From: Georgenia ruanii
GTDB lineage: Bacteria > Actinomycetota > Actinomycetes > Actinomycetales > Actinomycetaceae
DNA length: 64,000 nt
Direction: 5' to 3'
Assembly: GCF_009193175.1 (NCBI RefSeq)
Contig: NZ_VUKE01000007.1
Location: forward strand, 1 to 64,000
Below are positions 49,409 through 56,955 of this stretch, in pieces. Positions within the stretch are counted from its first letter, which is position 1; each line of letters starts with the position of its first letter. Under the pieces are notes generated by a model. The model did not search any database. It was given only the letters and a program-made list of their open reading frames with translations, and was not told the DNA's origin. The position numbers and the translations under genes were made by a program.

Positions 49409-50761
49409 CTAGTTGCCGCGGAGCATCTCGGCGACGTCGAAGGCCATCTCCAGCGACTGCTGGTGGTTGAGCCGCGGGTCCACGAGGGTCTCGTAGCGGC
49501 TCGCCAGGGCCGCGTCGTCGACCTCCTCGCTGCCGCCGAGCACCTCGGTGACGTCGTCGCCGGTGAGCTCGACGTGCAGCCCGCCCGGCACGGTCCCCAG
49601 CGCCTGGTGGACCTCGAAGAACCCGCGCACCTCGTCGAGGATGGTGGCCAGCTCGCGCGTCTTGTACCCGGACGGCGAGGTGATGGTGTTGCCGTGCATG
49701 GGGTCGCACACCCAGGTGACCGGGCGGCCGTCGGCGGTCACCCGTTCGACCAGGCCGGGCAGCACGTCGCGGATCTTCCTCGCGCCCATGCGGGTGATGA
49801 ACGTCAGCCGGCCGGGTTCCCCCTCGGGGTTGAGCTTGTCCATGAGCGCCAGCGCGTCGTCCCCGCTGGTGGTGGGGCCCAGCTTGACGCCGATGGGGTT
49901 GCGCACCCGGGAGAGCAGGTCCACGTGCGCGCCGTCGGCCTGGCGGGTGCGCTCGCCGATCCACAGGAAGTGCGCCGAGGTGTTGTACGGGTCGCCGGTG
50001 CGCGAGTCGATGCGGGTCAGCGCGGCCTCGTAGTCGAGCAGCAGCGCCTCGTGGGAGGAGTAGAAGTCCACCGTCTTGAGGGCGTCGAAGTCCACCCCGG
50101 CGGCGTCCATGAAGCGCATCGCGCGGTCGATCTCACCGGCGAGCACCTCGTAGCGGGCGTACGCGGGGTTGGACATGAACCCCCGGTTCCAGTCGTGCAC
50201 CAGCCGGAGGTCTGCGTAGCCGCCCTGGGTGAACGCGCGGATGAGGTTGATGGTGGTGGCCGAGTGGTGGTAAGCGCGCAGCAGCCGCTCGGGGTCCGGG
50301 GTGCGCGAGGCGGCGGTGAAGGCGTGGCCGTTGACCGCGTCGCCGCGGTAGACCGGCAGCGTCACGCCGTCGCGGGTCTCGAGGTCGCTGCTGCGGGGCT
50401 TGGCGTACTGCCCCGCCATCCGGCCCAGCTTGACCACGGGCACCGAGGCGCCGTAGGTGAGCACGGCGGCCATCTGGAGGATGGTGCGGATCTTGTTGCG
50501 GATCCGGTCCGCGGTGGACTCGGCGAAGGTCTCCGCGCAGTCGCCGCCCTGGAGGACGAACGCCTCGCCCCGGGCCGCGGCGGCCATCTTCGCGCGCAGG
50601 CTGTCCGCCTCGCCCGCAAAGACGAGCGGGGGCCACTCGCGCAGCTCGCTGGTGACGGCCTCCAGCGCCTCGATGTCGGGCCAGGTCGGCTGGTGGGCTG
50701 CCGGAATCCCGCGCCAGTGCTCCAGCCCGGCCAGAACCTCGTCAGTTGCCTCGATGCTCAC
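49409..50761 (-). CDS. aroG: 3-deoxy-D-arabino-heptulosonate 7-phosphate (DAHP) synthase, class II
   Basis: First enzyme of the shikimate pathway, joining phosphoenolpyruvate and erythrose 4-phosphate (450 aa; class II, as AroG/Rv2178c). Motifs: FVLQGGDCAETFAE (metal Cys), VKLGRMAGQYAKPRS, VRNPIGVKLGPTT, and WVCDPMHGNTITSPSGYKT with conserved His. Start GTG 50761 (VSIEATDEVLAG) is supported by TATCCT ending 6 nt upstream. In M. tuberculosis this enzyme is also near pknL and is controlled by aromatic amino acids and a partner chorismate mutase; none is seen here. Confidence 0.95.
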   Translation of the reverse strand: MSIEATDEVLAGLEHWRGIPAAHQPTWPDIEALEAVTSELREWPPLVFAGEADSLRAKMAAAARGEAFVLQGGDCAETFAESTADRIRNKIRTILQMAAVLTYGASVPVVKLGRMAGQYAKPRSSDLETRDGVTLPVYRGDAVNGHAFTAASRTPDPERLLRAYHHSATTINLIRAFTQGGYADLRLVHDWNRGFMSNPAYARYEVLAGEIDRAMRFMDAAGVDFDALKTVDFYSSHEALLLDYEAALTRIDSRTGDPYNTSAHFLWIGERTRQADGAHVDLLSRVRNPIGVKLGPTTSGDDALALMDKLNPEGEPGRLTFITRMGARKIRDVLPGLVERVTADGRPVTWVCDPMHGNTITSPSGYKTRELATILDEVRGFFEVHQALGTVPGGLHVELTGDDVTEVLGGSEEVDDAALASRYETLVDPRLNHQQSLEMAFDVAEMLRGN

Positions 50762-50767
50762 CGGGCC

Positions 50768-50773
50768 AGGATA
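50768..50773 (-). promoter_or_regulatory. Putative -10 hexamer (TATCCT) of the DAHP synthase gene
   Basis: Ends 6 nt before GTG 50761; no Shine-Dalgarno. Confidence 0.5.
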
Positions 50774-50820
50774 GGTCGCCCGCGTCCGTGCCCCGGACCG
50801 CGTCCATCCCCCGGGAACGA

Positions 50821-50850
50821 CGGCGCCCCGCCCGTGCGGGCGGGGCGCCG
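50821..50850 (-). terminator. Hairpin terminator of the phosphofructokinase gene
   Basis: Perfect 13-bp stem (CGGCGCCCCGCCC with its complement) and a GTGC tetraloop, 18 nt after the stop. Confidence 0.85.
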
Positions 50851-50868
50851 TGGTGCTGGGTGCCGGCG

Positions 50869-52092
50869 TCAGTGCGCGGCGGCCGCCGCCCGGACCTCCT
50901 GGCCGATGCCGCCCATGAGGTCGCGGAACCAGCCCTGGTCGATGTCGAAGGCCTTGCCGCCGGCGATGCGCGGGAACGCGATGGCCTTGAGCCGGTCGCC
51001 GTCCTCCTCGTCGTGGCCGATGACGCCGGACTCCCCGCGGAGCGCGCACTCGACGGCGAGGTCGGTCATGGAGTGGATGAGGCGCAGGTCCTCGGCGTTG
51101 GCGCGTGAGGAGCGGGAGAAGTACCCGGACTTCTGCACCATGACCTTCTCGGCGCCGATCTTCGCGGCGAACTGCTGGGCGAACCAGGCCCCGGGGTTGA
51201 TGGTGTCGAGCTTGACGTGGCCGAACGGGTCGCGCTGGACGTCCTCGCCCTTGGCCTCCAGCTCGGCGACGATCTCCGGCACGCCGGCACCCTCGGAGAG
51301 GAAGATGTTGACGTTGCCGACCTGGTCCATGACGCTGCGCAGCCGGTCGGCCTCGCCGTCGATGTCGATGGTCATCTCGGGCAGGAACACCGCGTGGATG
51401 TCCCACCGATCCCGGCTCAACCCGATGCTGGGCACCCACTCCTGGGTGTCGAGCCAGCGGCGGTAGGAGCGCGCGGCGGCCGCCGTCAGCCACCCGCAGT
51501 GCCGGCCCATCACCTCGTGGACGATGAGCATGCGCGGGTTGACCCTGTGCTCGCCGATGATGTTCTGCGCGAACTCGCTGGCCTCCTCCGCCGCGGTCCA
51601 CGCGCCGAGCGACTGCCGGATGGGGACGATGTCGTTGTCGATGGTCTTGGGCAGGCCGACCACGGTGAGGTGGTAGCCGTTGTCCTCGAGGTAGGCGGCC
51701 AGGTCCGCGGCGGTGGTGTTGGTGTCGTCGCCGCCGATGGTGTGCAGCACGTCGACGCCGTCGGCGCGCAGCCGGTCGGCCGCCACCTTGAGCGGGTCCT
51801 CGCCCTCCTTGACGAGGCCGCGCTTCACCAGGTCCTTGGCGTTGGTGAGCTTGACGCGCGAGTTGCCGATCGGGCTGCCGCCGAAGCGGTGCAGGACCCC
51901 CGCGTGGCGGCGTGCCTCGTCGTCGACGACGACGGACGTGCCCGTCAGCAGGCCGTGGTAGCCGTGCTGGTACGCGATGATCTCGACCTCGGGGGCGATC
52001 TCGGTGTAGCGCTCGATGAGGCCGCCGACGGCGGAGGACAGGCAGGGGGCGAAGCCCCCCGCGGTGAGCAGTGCGACACGACGGACCGACAT
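50869..52092 (-). CDS. pfp: Pyrophosphate-dependent 6-phosphofructokinase
   Basis: Converts fructose 6-phosphate and PPi to fructose 1,6-bisphosphate and phosphate, a reversible glycolytic step (407 aa). PPi use is read from GGDD at residues 120-123 (ATP enzymes have GGDG) and PKTIDND at 148-154 (ATP enzymes: PGTIDND). The N-terminus TAGGFAPCLSSAVGGLIERY is the form found in this PPi group. MGRHCGWLTAAAA and PEMTIDID bind the sugar phosphate. ATG 52092 has AGAGG 6 nt upstream. It ends at a strong terminator and is transcribed separately from aroG. plsC lies upstream on the same strand. Confidence 0.93.
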   Translation of the reverse strand: MSVRRVALLTAGGFAPCLSSAVGGLIERYTEIAPEVEIIAYQHGYHGLLTGTSVVVDDEARRHAGVLHRFGGSPIGNSRVKLTNAKDLVKRGLVKEGEDPLKVAADRLRADGVDVLHTIGGDDTNTTAADLAAYLEDNGYHLTVVGLPKTIDNDIVPIRQSLGAWTAAEEASEFAQNIIGEHRVNPRMLIVHEVMGRHCGWLTAAAARSYRRWLDTQEWVPSIGLSRDRWDIHAVFLPEMTIDIDGEADRLRSVMDQVGNVNIFLSEGAGVPEIVAELEAKGEDVQRDPFGHVKLDTINPGAWFAQQFAAKIGAEKVMVQKSGYFSRSSRANAEDLRLIHSMTDLAVECALRGESGVIGHDEEDGDRLKAIAFPRIAGGKAFDIDQGWFRDLMGGIGQEVRAAAAAH

Positions 52093-52175
52093 CGAGAACC
52101 TCTCGTTCGTGGCAAGGGGCGTCGCCGCGGCGTCCGGCCGCGGCCGGATCGGGCCGTGCCCGACCACGACCCATC

Positions 52176-53093
52176 CTATGGGGCGCCCGCCGGGACGTCC
52201 GGGCCGGTGCTCAGCCGCGCGTCGGTGCCGGCCGGCGTCGACCCGTCGGCCGTGGCCGTCGCGCCGGGGGCGTCGGGGGCGGCCTCGGGTCCGGCGTCGG
52301 CCTCGGCCGGCACGGGCACGGTGACCTCGGGCACCGGCCGCCCGCCGGGCGCGCCGACCGGGGCGGCGGCGGCGGCCGCGGCCACCGCGTCCTGCTTCTT
52401 GCCCGGCTCCTTCTTCGCCGCCGCCAGGCGCGTCTTCATCGTCGCCGCGTAGATGTCGACGTACTCCTGGCCCGACAGGCGCAGGAGCTCGTACATGATC
52501 TCGTCGGTGATGGCGCGCAGCACGAAGCGGTCGTTCTCCAGGCCGCGGTAGCGGCTGAAGTCCAGCGGCGCGCCGACGACGACGCCGATGCGGTGCAGCT
52601 TGGGGATGCGCTTGCCGATGGGCTGGGCGATGTTCGTGCCGATCATCGCCACCGGGACGACCGGCGCGCCGGACTCCAGCGCCAGGCGGGCCACGCCCGT
52701 CTTGCCGCGGTAGAGCCGCCCGTCGGGGCTGCGGGTGCCCTCTGGGTAGATGCCGAACAGGCCGCCCTGCCGCAGCCGGCGCAGCCCGGTGTGCAGCGCG
52801 GCCTCGGAGGCCTTGCCGCCGGAGCGGTCGACCGGGATGGTGCCCACCCCGCGCATGAAGGCCGCGACGAACCGGCCCTTGAGGCCCCGGCCGGTGAAGT
52901 AGTCCTGCTTGCCGAGGAACACGACCTCCCGGCTGATCATGAGCGGCAGGAAGAAGGAGTCGATGACCGCGAGGTGGTTCGAGGCGAGGATGGCCGGGCC
53001 CGAGCCGGGAATGTTCTCCGCGCCGCGGATCCACGGCTGGTAGAAGACCCGCAGGATGCTGCCCAGCGTCGCCTTCATCAACCGGTAGAACAC
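52176..53093 (-). CDS. plsC: 1-acyl-sn-glycerol-3-phosphate acyltransferase (PlsC family)
   Basis: Membrane-associated acyltransferase of phospholipid synthesis (305 aa). Block I NHLAVID with the catalytic His-Asp; block III GIYPEGTRSPDG; GVGTIPVDRSGG between. The C-terminal 75 residues are Ala/Pro-rich and likely disordered. GTG 53093 (VFYRLMKATLGS) is used as the start, though the in-frame ATG at MKATLGS is possible; GGAGGG lies about 10 nt upstream of the GTG. Position fits Rv2182c of M. tuberculosis. Confidence 0.9.
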   Translation of the reverse strand: MFYRLMKATLGSILRVFYQPWIRGAENIPGSGPAILASNHLAVIDSFFLPLMISREVVFLGKQDYFTGRGLKGRFVAAFMRGVGTIPVDRSGGKASEAALHTGLRRLRQGGLFGIYPEGTRSPDGRLYRGKTGVARLALESGAPVVPVAMIGTNIAQPIGKRIPKLHRIGVVVGAPLDFSRYRGLENDRFVLRAITDEIMYELLRLSGQEYVDIYAATMKTRLAAAKKEPGKKQDAVAAAAAAAPVGAPGGRPVPEVTVPVPAEADAGPEAAPDAPGATATADGSTPAGTDARLSTGPDVPAGAP

Positions 53094-53160
53094 TTCTGGT
53101 CACCCTCCGCACTGGGCCGCAAGCCGCCGGCCGCACTGCCTGCGGCATCCTTCATCACTC

Positions 53161-53166
53161 TAGAGT
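53161..53166 (+). promoter_or_regulatory. Putative -10 hexamer (TAGAGT) of the small membrane protein gene
   Basis: Ends 7 nt before ATG 53174, favouring that start over GTG 53165. Confidence 0.45.
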
Positions 53167-53173
53167 GCTGGTC

Positions 53174-53779
53174 ATGGCTGGACCTACCCGTGACGGCGAC
53201 TCGGACTCGCTCGACGACGACGCCGTCGCCGCCCGCTGGGCCGAGCTCACGGCCTCGCTCGGGGAGCTCCACGTCCCGGTGGAGACGGACGACGACGGGC
53301 GCGCCCGGCCGGTCGGCACCAGCCCGGACACCGCCGGCGGGCCGGCCGACGCCCGCCCGGGCGGCGAATCCCCGGTCGCAGGGAACACCTCGACCGGCGA
53401 GTCGGCGGGCGGCGACAGGGGCGCCGCTGCCGGCGCGCCGGACCGGCGCGACGCCGCCCCGACGGGCTGGAGCGGGCCGCCGTCGGCCCAGCCGCCCGGC
53501 CCGCGCGACTACTCCCCCGCCGAGGAGGACGAGGACGGCTACGAGCCGCCGGACCCGGAGCCGCTCACCCACGCCGACCCGGCCCTGACCCTCGGCTGGG
53601 TCGCCGCGCTGGGCTCCGTGCTCGTCGGCATCGTGCTCTCCCTCGTGTGGCGCCCGGTGCCCACCGGCATGCTCGCCGTCCTCGGCCTGACGCTGCTCGG
53701 CGGCGTCGGGCTGCTGCTGTGGCGCATGCCCGACGGGCGCGACGACGACCACGACCCCTCCGACGGCGCGGTGGTCTGA
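53174..53779 (+). CDS. Hypothetical two-helix membrane protein
   Basis: Not assigned to a known family. 201 aa: a hydrophilic, probably disordered N-terminal part rich in Asp, Gly, Ala and Pro (1-130), with ARWAELTASLGELHVP near the start, then two hydrophobic segments (about 138-156 LGWVAALGSVLVGIVLSLV and 160-180 GMLAVLGLTLLGGVGLLL), and an acidic end DGRDDDHDPSDGAVV. The long N-terminus likely faces the cytosol. It is divergent from plsC. The last codons are copied once just downstream. Confidence 0.75.
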   Translation: MAGPTRDGDSDSLDDDAVAARWAELTASLGELHVPVETDDDGRARPVGTSPDTAGGPADARPGGESPVAGNTSTGESAGGDRGAAAGAPDRRDAAPTGWSGPPSAQPPGPRDYSPAEEDEDGYEPPDPEPLTHADPALTLGWVAALGSVLVGIVLSLVWRPVPTGMLAVLGLTLLGGVGLLLWRMPDGRDDDHDPSDGAVV

Positions 53780-53805
53780 CAACCGCCGAGGGCGCGGTGG
53801 CCTGA
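53765..53805. repeat. Duplication of the 3' end of the small membrane protein gene
   Basis: GGCGCGGTGGTCTGA (53765-53779, including the stop) recurs as GGCGCGGTGGCCTGA at 53791-53805. Confidence 0.7.
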
Positions 53806-53848
53806 GAAGGCCCGGCCGGGTCGACGCCGGCTCGGCCGGGTCCGGAGC

Positions 53849-53869
53849 CCGGCCGGCTTCGCCGGCCGG
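53849..53869. terminator. Hairpin between convergent genes
   Basis: CCGGCCGGC pairs with GCCGGCCGG around a TTC loop. It lies right after the glk stop and about 70 nt after the membrane protein stop, so it can serve both. Confidence 0.7.
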
Positions 53870-53870
53870 C

Positions 53871-54809
53871 TCAGGTGCGCGCGAGGTCCGCGGCGCCCAC
53901 GATCCCGGCCTCGTTGCCCAGCTCGGCGAGGTGGATCGTCAGCTCGCCCCGGAAGCCGCGGGCGGTGAGGTGGCGACCGAAGGACTCCCGCGCCGGCTCG
54001 AGGAGGAGGTCCCCCGCGGCGGCGACGCCGCCGCCGATGACCGCGAGCTCGGGGTCGACGATCGCGGCGAGGTCGGAGATGCCGGCGCCCAGCCAGGTGC
54101 CCAGCTCGGCGAGCAGCTCGACGGCGAGGGGGTCACCGGCCTGCGCGGCCTGGGTGACGTGCGGGCCCCTGATCTTCTGCGCGGGCCCGCCGGCGAGCTC
54201 GACGATGGCGCGGGCCCGGTCGGGATAGGCGACGGCGGCCGCGCGGGCGGCCCGGGTCAGGGCGCGCCCCGAGCCGTACATCTCCCAGCAGCCCTCGTGC
54301 CCGCAGCCGCAGTAGCGGCCGTTCGGCACCATCTGCATGTGGCCGATCTCCCCGGCCGCGCCGAAGGCGCCCCGCAGGAGCCTGCCGTCGACGATAATCG
54401 CGCCGCCGAGCCCGGTCCCCACCGTGAGCATGACCATGTGCTCGGCGTGCCGGCCCCGGCCGAAGCGGAACTCGGCCCAGCCGGCGGCGTTGGCGTCGTT
54501 CTCGATGACCATGGGCAGGCCGATCCCGGCGGCGAGCCGGTCGCGTAGCGGGTAGTCGCGCCAGGCGATGTTGGGCGCGAAGACCATGCCGTCGCGCTGC
54601 GGGCTGACGTACCCGGCGGCGGCCACCCCGACGGCGACCACGTCGTGCTCGGCGCGCAGCTCGTTCACCGCGCGGATCACCGCGCTCTCGATGGCGACGG
54701 GGTCGGTGGGGTCGGTGTCGTAGCGCCGCTGCGCGCGCAGGGCACCGGCGCCGTCCACCACCCCGGCCGCGATCTTGGTGCCGCCGATGTCCACGCCGAT
54801 GGCGTCCAT
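53871..54809 (-). CDS. glk: ROK-family glucokinase
   Basis: Cytosolic sugar kinase (312 aa), most likely phosphorylating glucose with ATP. N-terminal phosphate motif GVDIGGTKIAAGVVD; the catalytic Asp in VIENDANAAGWAEFRFG; GTGLGGAIIVDG; and the ROK zinc signature GHMQMVPNGRYCGCGHEGCW with its His and three Cys. The C-terminal DPELAVIGGGVAAAGDLL is typical. ATG 54809 has GAGAGG upstream. Monocistronic and divergent from the acyl-CoA ligase. Confidence 0.93.
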   Translation of the reverse strand: MDAIGVDIGGTKIAAGVVDGAGALRAQRRYDTDPTDPVAIESAVIRAVNELRAEHDVVAVGVAAAGYVSPQRDGMVFAPNIAWRDYPLRDRLAAGIGLPMVIENDANAAGWAEFRFGRGRHAEHMVMLTVGTGLGGAIIVDGRLLRGAFGAAGEIGHMQMVPNGRYCGCGHEGCWEMYGSGRALTRAARAAAVAYPDRARAIVELAGGPAQKIRGPHVTQAAQAGDPLAVELLAELGTWLGAGISDLAAIVDPELAVIGGGVAAAGDLLLEPARESFGRHLTARGFRGELTIHLAELGNEAGIVGAADLART

Positions 54810-54967
54810 GCCTCACCTCTCGTCGAAATCCCGCTCCGCCCGATCGTCGCCGGTCCGGCCGCCACGGGGGAATCGCCACGCCGGGCGTCCCCAACCCGCG
54901 CCGGGCCGTCGGACCGGGCCGGTACGCTGTCGCGACCTGCACTGATCCGCCTGCCGATGGAGACAGC

Positions 54968-56842
54968 ATGGACGAGTTCCGCATGCCGCGCCGGGTCGAG
55001 GTCGACCCGAGCCGCAGCATCACCGACTACCTCGTCGACCACGCGCGGCTCCGGCCCCAGCAGGTGCTCTACGAGGAGCAGGTCGACGGCGCCTGGGTGG
55101 CGCACGACGCGGCCTGGACCCTCGCGCGGGTCGAGGAGCTCGCGAAGGGGCTCATGGCGGCCGGCATCGGGGCCGGGGACACGGTGGCCATCATGTCCCG
55201 CACCCGGCTGGAGTGGACGCTGCTCGACCTGGCCGCCTGGCACGCCGGCGCCGTGCCCGTCCCGATCTACGAGTCCAGCTCGCCCGAGCAGGCGCACTGG
55301 ATCCTCTCCGACTCCGGCGCCCGCGCCGTCGTCGTCGAGAACGCGGACAACGCCGCCACCGTGGAGGCGGCGCGGGCGGTCGACGGCGGCCTGCCGGCGC
55401 TCGGCCCGGTGTGGCGCATCGACGACGGCGCCCTGGCCACCCTCACCGAGCTCGGCCGGGACGTGCCCGACGCCGCGCTGGAGGCGCGCCGGGCGGCGGT
55501 GGGCCTCGACGACCTCGCGACGATCATCTACACCTCCGGCACCACCGGGCGCCCCAAGGGCGCCGAGCTCACCCACGGGAACTTCGTCCTGCTCGGGCTG
55601 GAGGCCATCGACGCCATCCGGGAGGTCTTCGAGCAGCCGGGCGCCCGCTCGCTGCTCTTCCTGCCGCTGGCCCACGTCTTCGCCCGGTTCGTGGAGGTCC
55701 TCGTCCTCCTCGCCGGCACCCCGCTGGGCCACACCCCCGACACCAAGCAGGCGGTGGCGGACTTCGCCACCTTCCGGCCCACCTTCATCCTCTCGGTGCC
55801 GCGGGTGTGGGAGAAGGTCTACAACGGCGCCGAGCAGAAGACCGGCGGCGGGCTGAAGCTGCGGATCTTCCGCTGGGCCGCCCGGGTGGCCATCGCCTAC
55901 TCCCGCGCGCTGGACACCGGCGGCCCGCGCCCGGCCCTGGCGCTGCAGCACCGGGTGGCGGACCGGCTCGTCCTGGCCAAGATCCGCGCGGCGATGGGCG
56001 GCCAGGCCACCTACGCCGTCTCCGGCGGCGCCCCGCTCGGGGAGCGGCTGGGGCACTTCTACCGCGGTCTCGGCCTGACCGTCCTCGAGGGCTACGGGCT
56101 GACCGAGACCACCGCACCCACCAACGTCAACCGGCCCGAGAAGATCAAGATCGGCACGGTCGGCCCACCCCTGCCGGGCACCGCCGTCCGGATCGCCGAC
56201 GACGGCGAGATCCTCGTGCGGGGCATCCCCGTCTTCCGCGGGTACCGCAACAACCCGGAGGGCACCGCGGCGGCGATCGTGGACGGGTGGTTCCACACCG
56301 GCGACCTGGGCTCGATGGACGAGGACGGGTACCTGCGGATCACCGGCCGGAAGAAGGAGATCATCGTCACGGCCGGCGGCAAGAACGTCGCGCCGGCCCC
56401 GCTCGAGGACTCCATCCGGGCCCACCCGATCGTCTCCCAGTGCGTCGTGGTCGGCGACCACCGGCCCTACGTCGCGGCCCTGATCACCCTCGACGGCGAG
56501 ATGCTCCCGGGATGGCTGGCCAACCACGGCCGCCCGGCGCTGACCGTCGAGCGGGCGGCGGCCGACCCGTTCGTCCGCGAGCACCTCCAGCTCGCCATCG
56601 ACCGGGCCAACGCCAAGGTCTCGCGGGCCGAGTCCATCCGCCAGTTCCGCGTCCTCACGACGGACTTCACGGTCGAGAACGGCTACCTCACCCCCTCGCT
56701 CAAGGTGAAGCGGGACGCGGTGCTCGCCGACCACGCCGACACCGTGGAGGACCTGTACGCCGGCGCCGCGGCCCAGCGCGCCGCCGCCGCGGCCCAGCGC
56801 GCCGCCGAGGCGGCCCAGGGCGCCGCCGAGGCGGCGAGCTGA
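54968..56842 (+). CDS. Long-chain fatty acid CoA ligase (FadD15-like)
   Basis: AMP-forming acyl-CoA synthetase (624 aa) activating long-chain fatty acids. A3 motif IIYTSGTTGRPKGAELTHGN; LEGYGLTETTAPTNVN; DGWFHTGDLGSMDEDGYL; and the A10-type Lys in LTPSLKVKRDAVL. Position matches Rv2187 (fadD15). The last 25 residues are an Ala-rich tail of near heptads (AAQRAAAAAQRAAEAAQGAA), probably a helix. ATG 54968 has TGGAGA upstream and TACGCT about 40 nt before it, so the message should have a short leader. Confidence 0.93.
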   Translation: MDEFRMPRRVEVDPSRSITDYLVDHARLRPQQVLYEEQVDGAWVAHDAAWTLARVEELAKGLMAAGIGAGDTVAIMSRTRLEWTLLDLAAWHAGAVPVPIYESSSPEQAHWILSDSGARAVVVENADNAATVEAARAVDGGLPALGPVWRIDDGALATLTELGRDVPDAALEARRAAVGLDDLATIIYTSGTTGRPKGAELTHGNFVLLGLEAIDAIREVFEQPGARSLLFLPLAHVFARFVEVLVLLAGTPLGHTPDTKQAVADFATFRPTFILSVPRVWEKVYNGAEQKTGGGLKLRIFRWAARVAIAYSRALDTGGPRPALALQHRVADRLVLAKIRAAMGGQATYAVSGGAPLGERLGHFYRGLGLTVLEGYGLTETTAPTNVNRPEKIKIGTVGPPLPGTAVRIADDGEILVRGIPVFRGYRNNPEGTAAAIVDGWFHTGDLGSMDEDGYLRITGRKKEIIVTAGGKNVAPAPLEDSIRAHPIVSQCVVVGDHRPYVAALITLDGEMLPGWLANHGRPALTVERAAADPFVREHLQLAIDRANAKVSRAESIRQFRVLTTDFTVENGYLTPSLKVKRDAVLADHADTVEDLYAGAAAQRAAAAAQRAAEAAQGAAEAAS

Positions 56843-56855
56843 GCCGGTAGGCGCC

Positions 56856-56872
56856 GCGCAGGGCCCCTGCGC
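56856..56872 (+). terminator. Short hairpin after the acyl-CoA ligase gene
   Basis: GCGCAGG pairs with CCTGCGC around GCC, 14 nt after the stop. A second foldback (GGCCG with CGGCC) follows. Confidence 0.5.
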
Positions 56873-56942
56873 CCGGTGCGGCGCGCGGCCGTCCGGGCGG
56901 CCACGCCGCGGTGGCCTCACCGGCGATGTCGGTGCCGGGACG

Positions 56943-56948
56943 TAGCGT
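56943..56948 (+). promoter_or_regulatory. Putative -10 hexamer (TAGCGT) of the DEDD/GIY-YIG gene
   Basis: Ends 7 nt before ATG 56956; no Shine-Dalgarno. Confidence 0.45.
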
Positions 56949-56955
56949 GCCGCTC

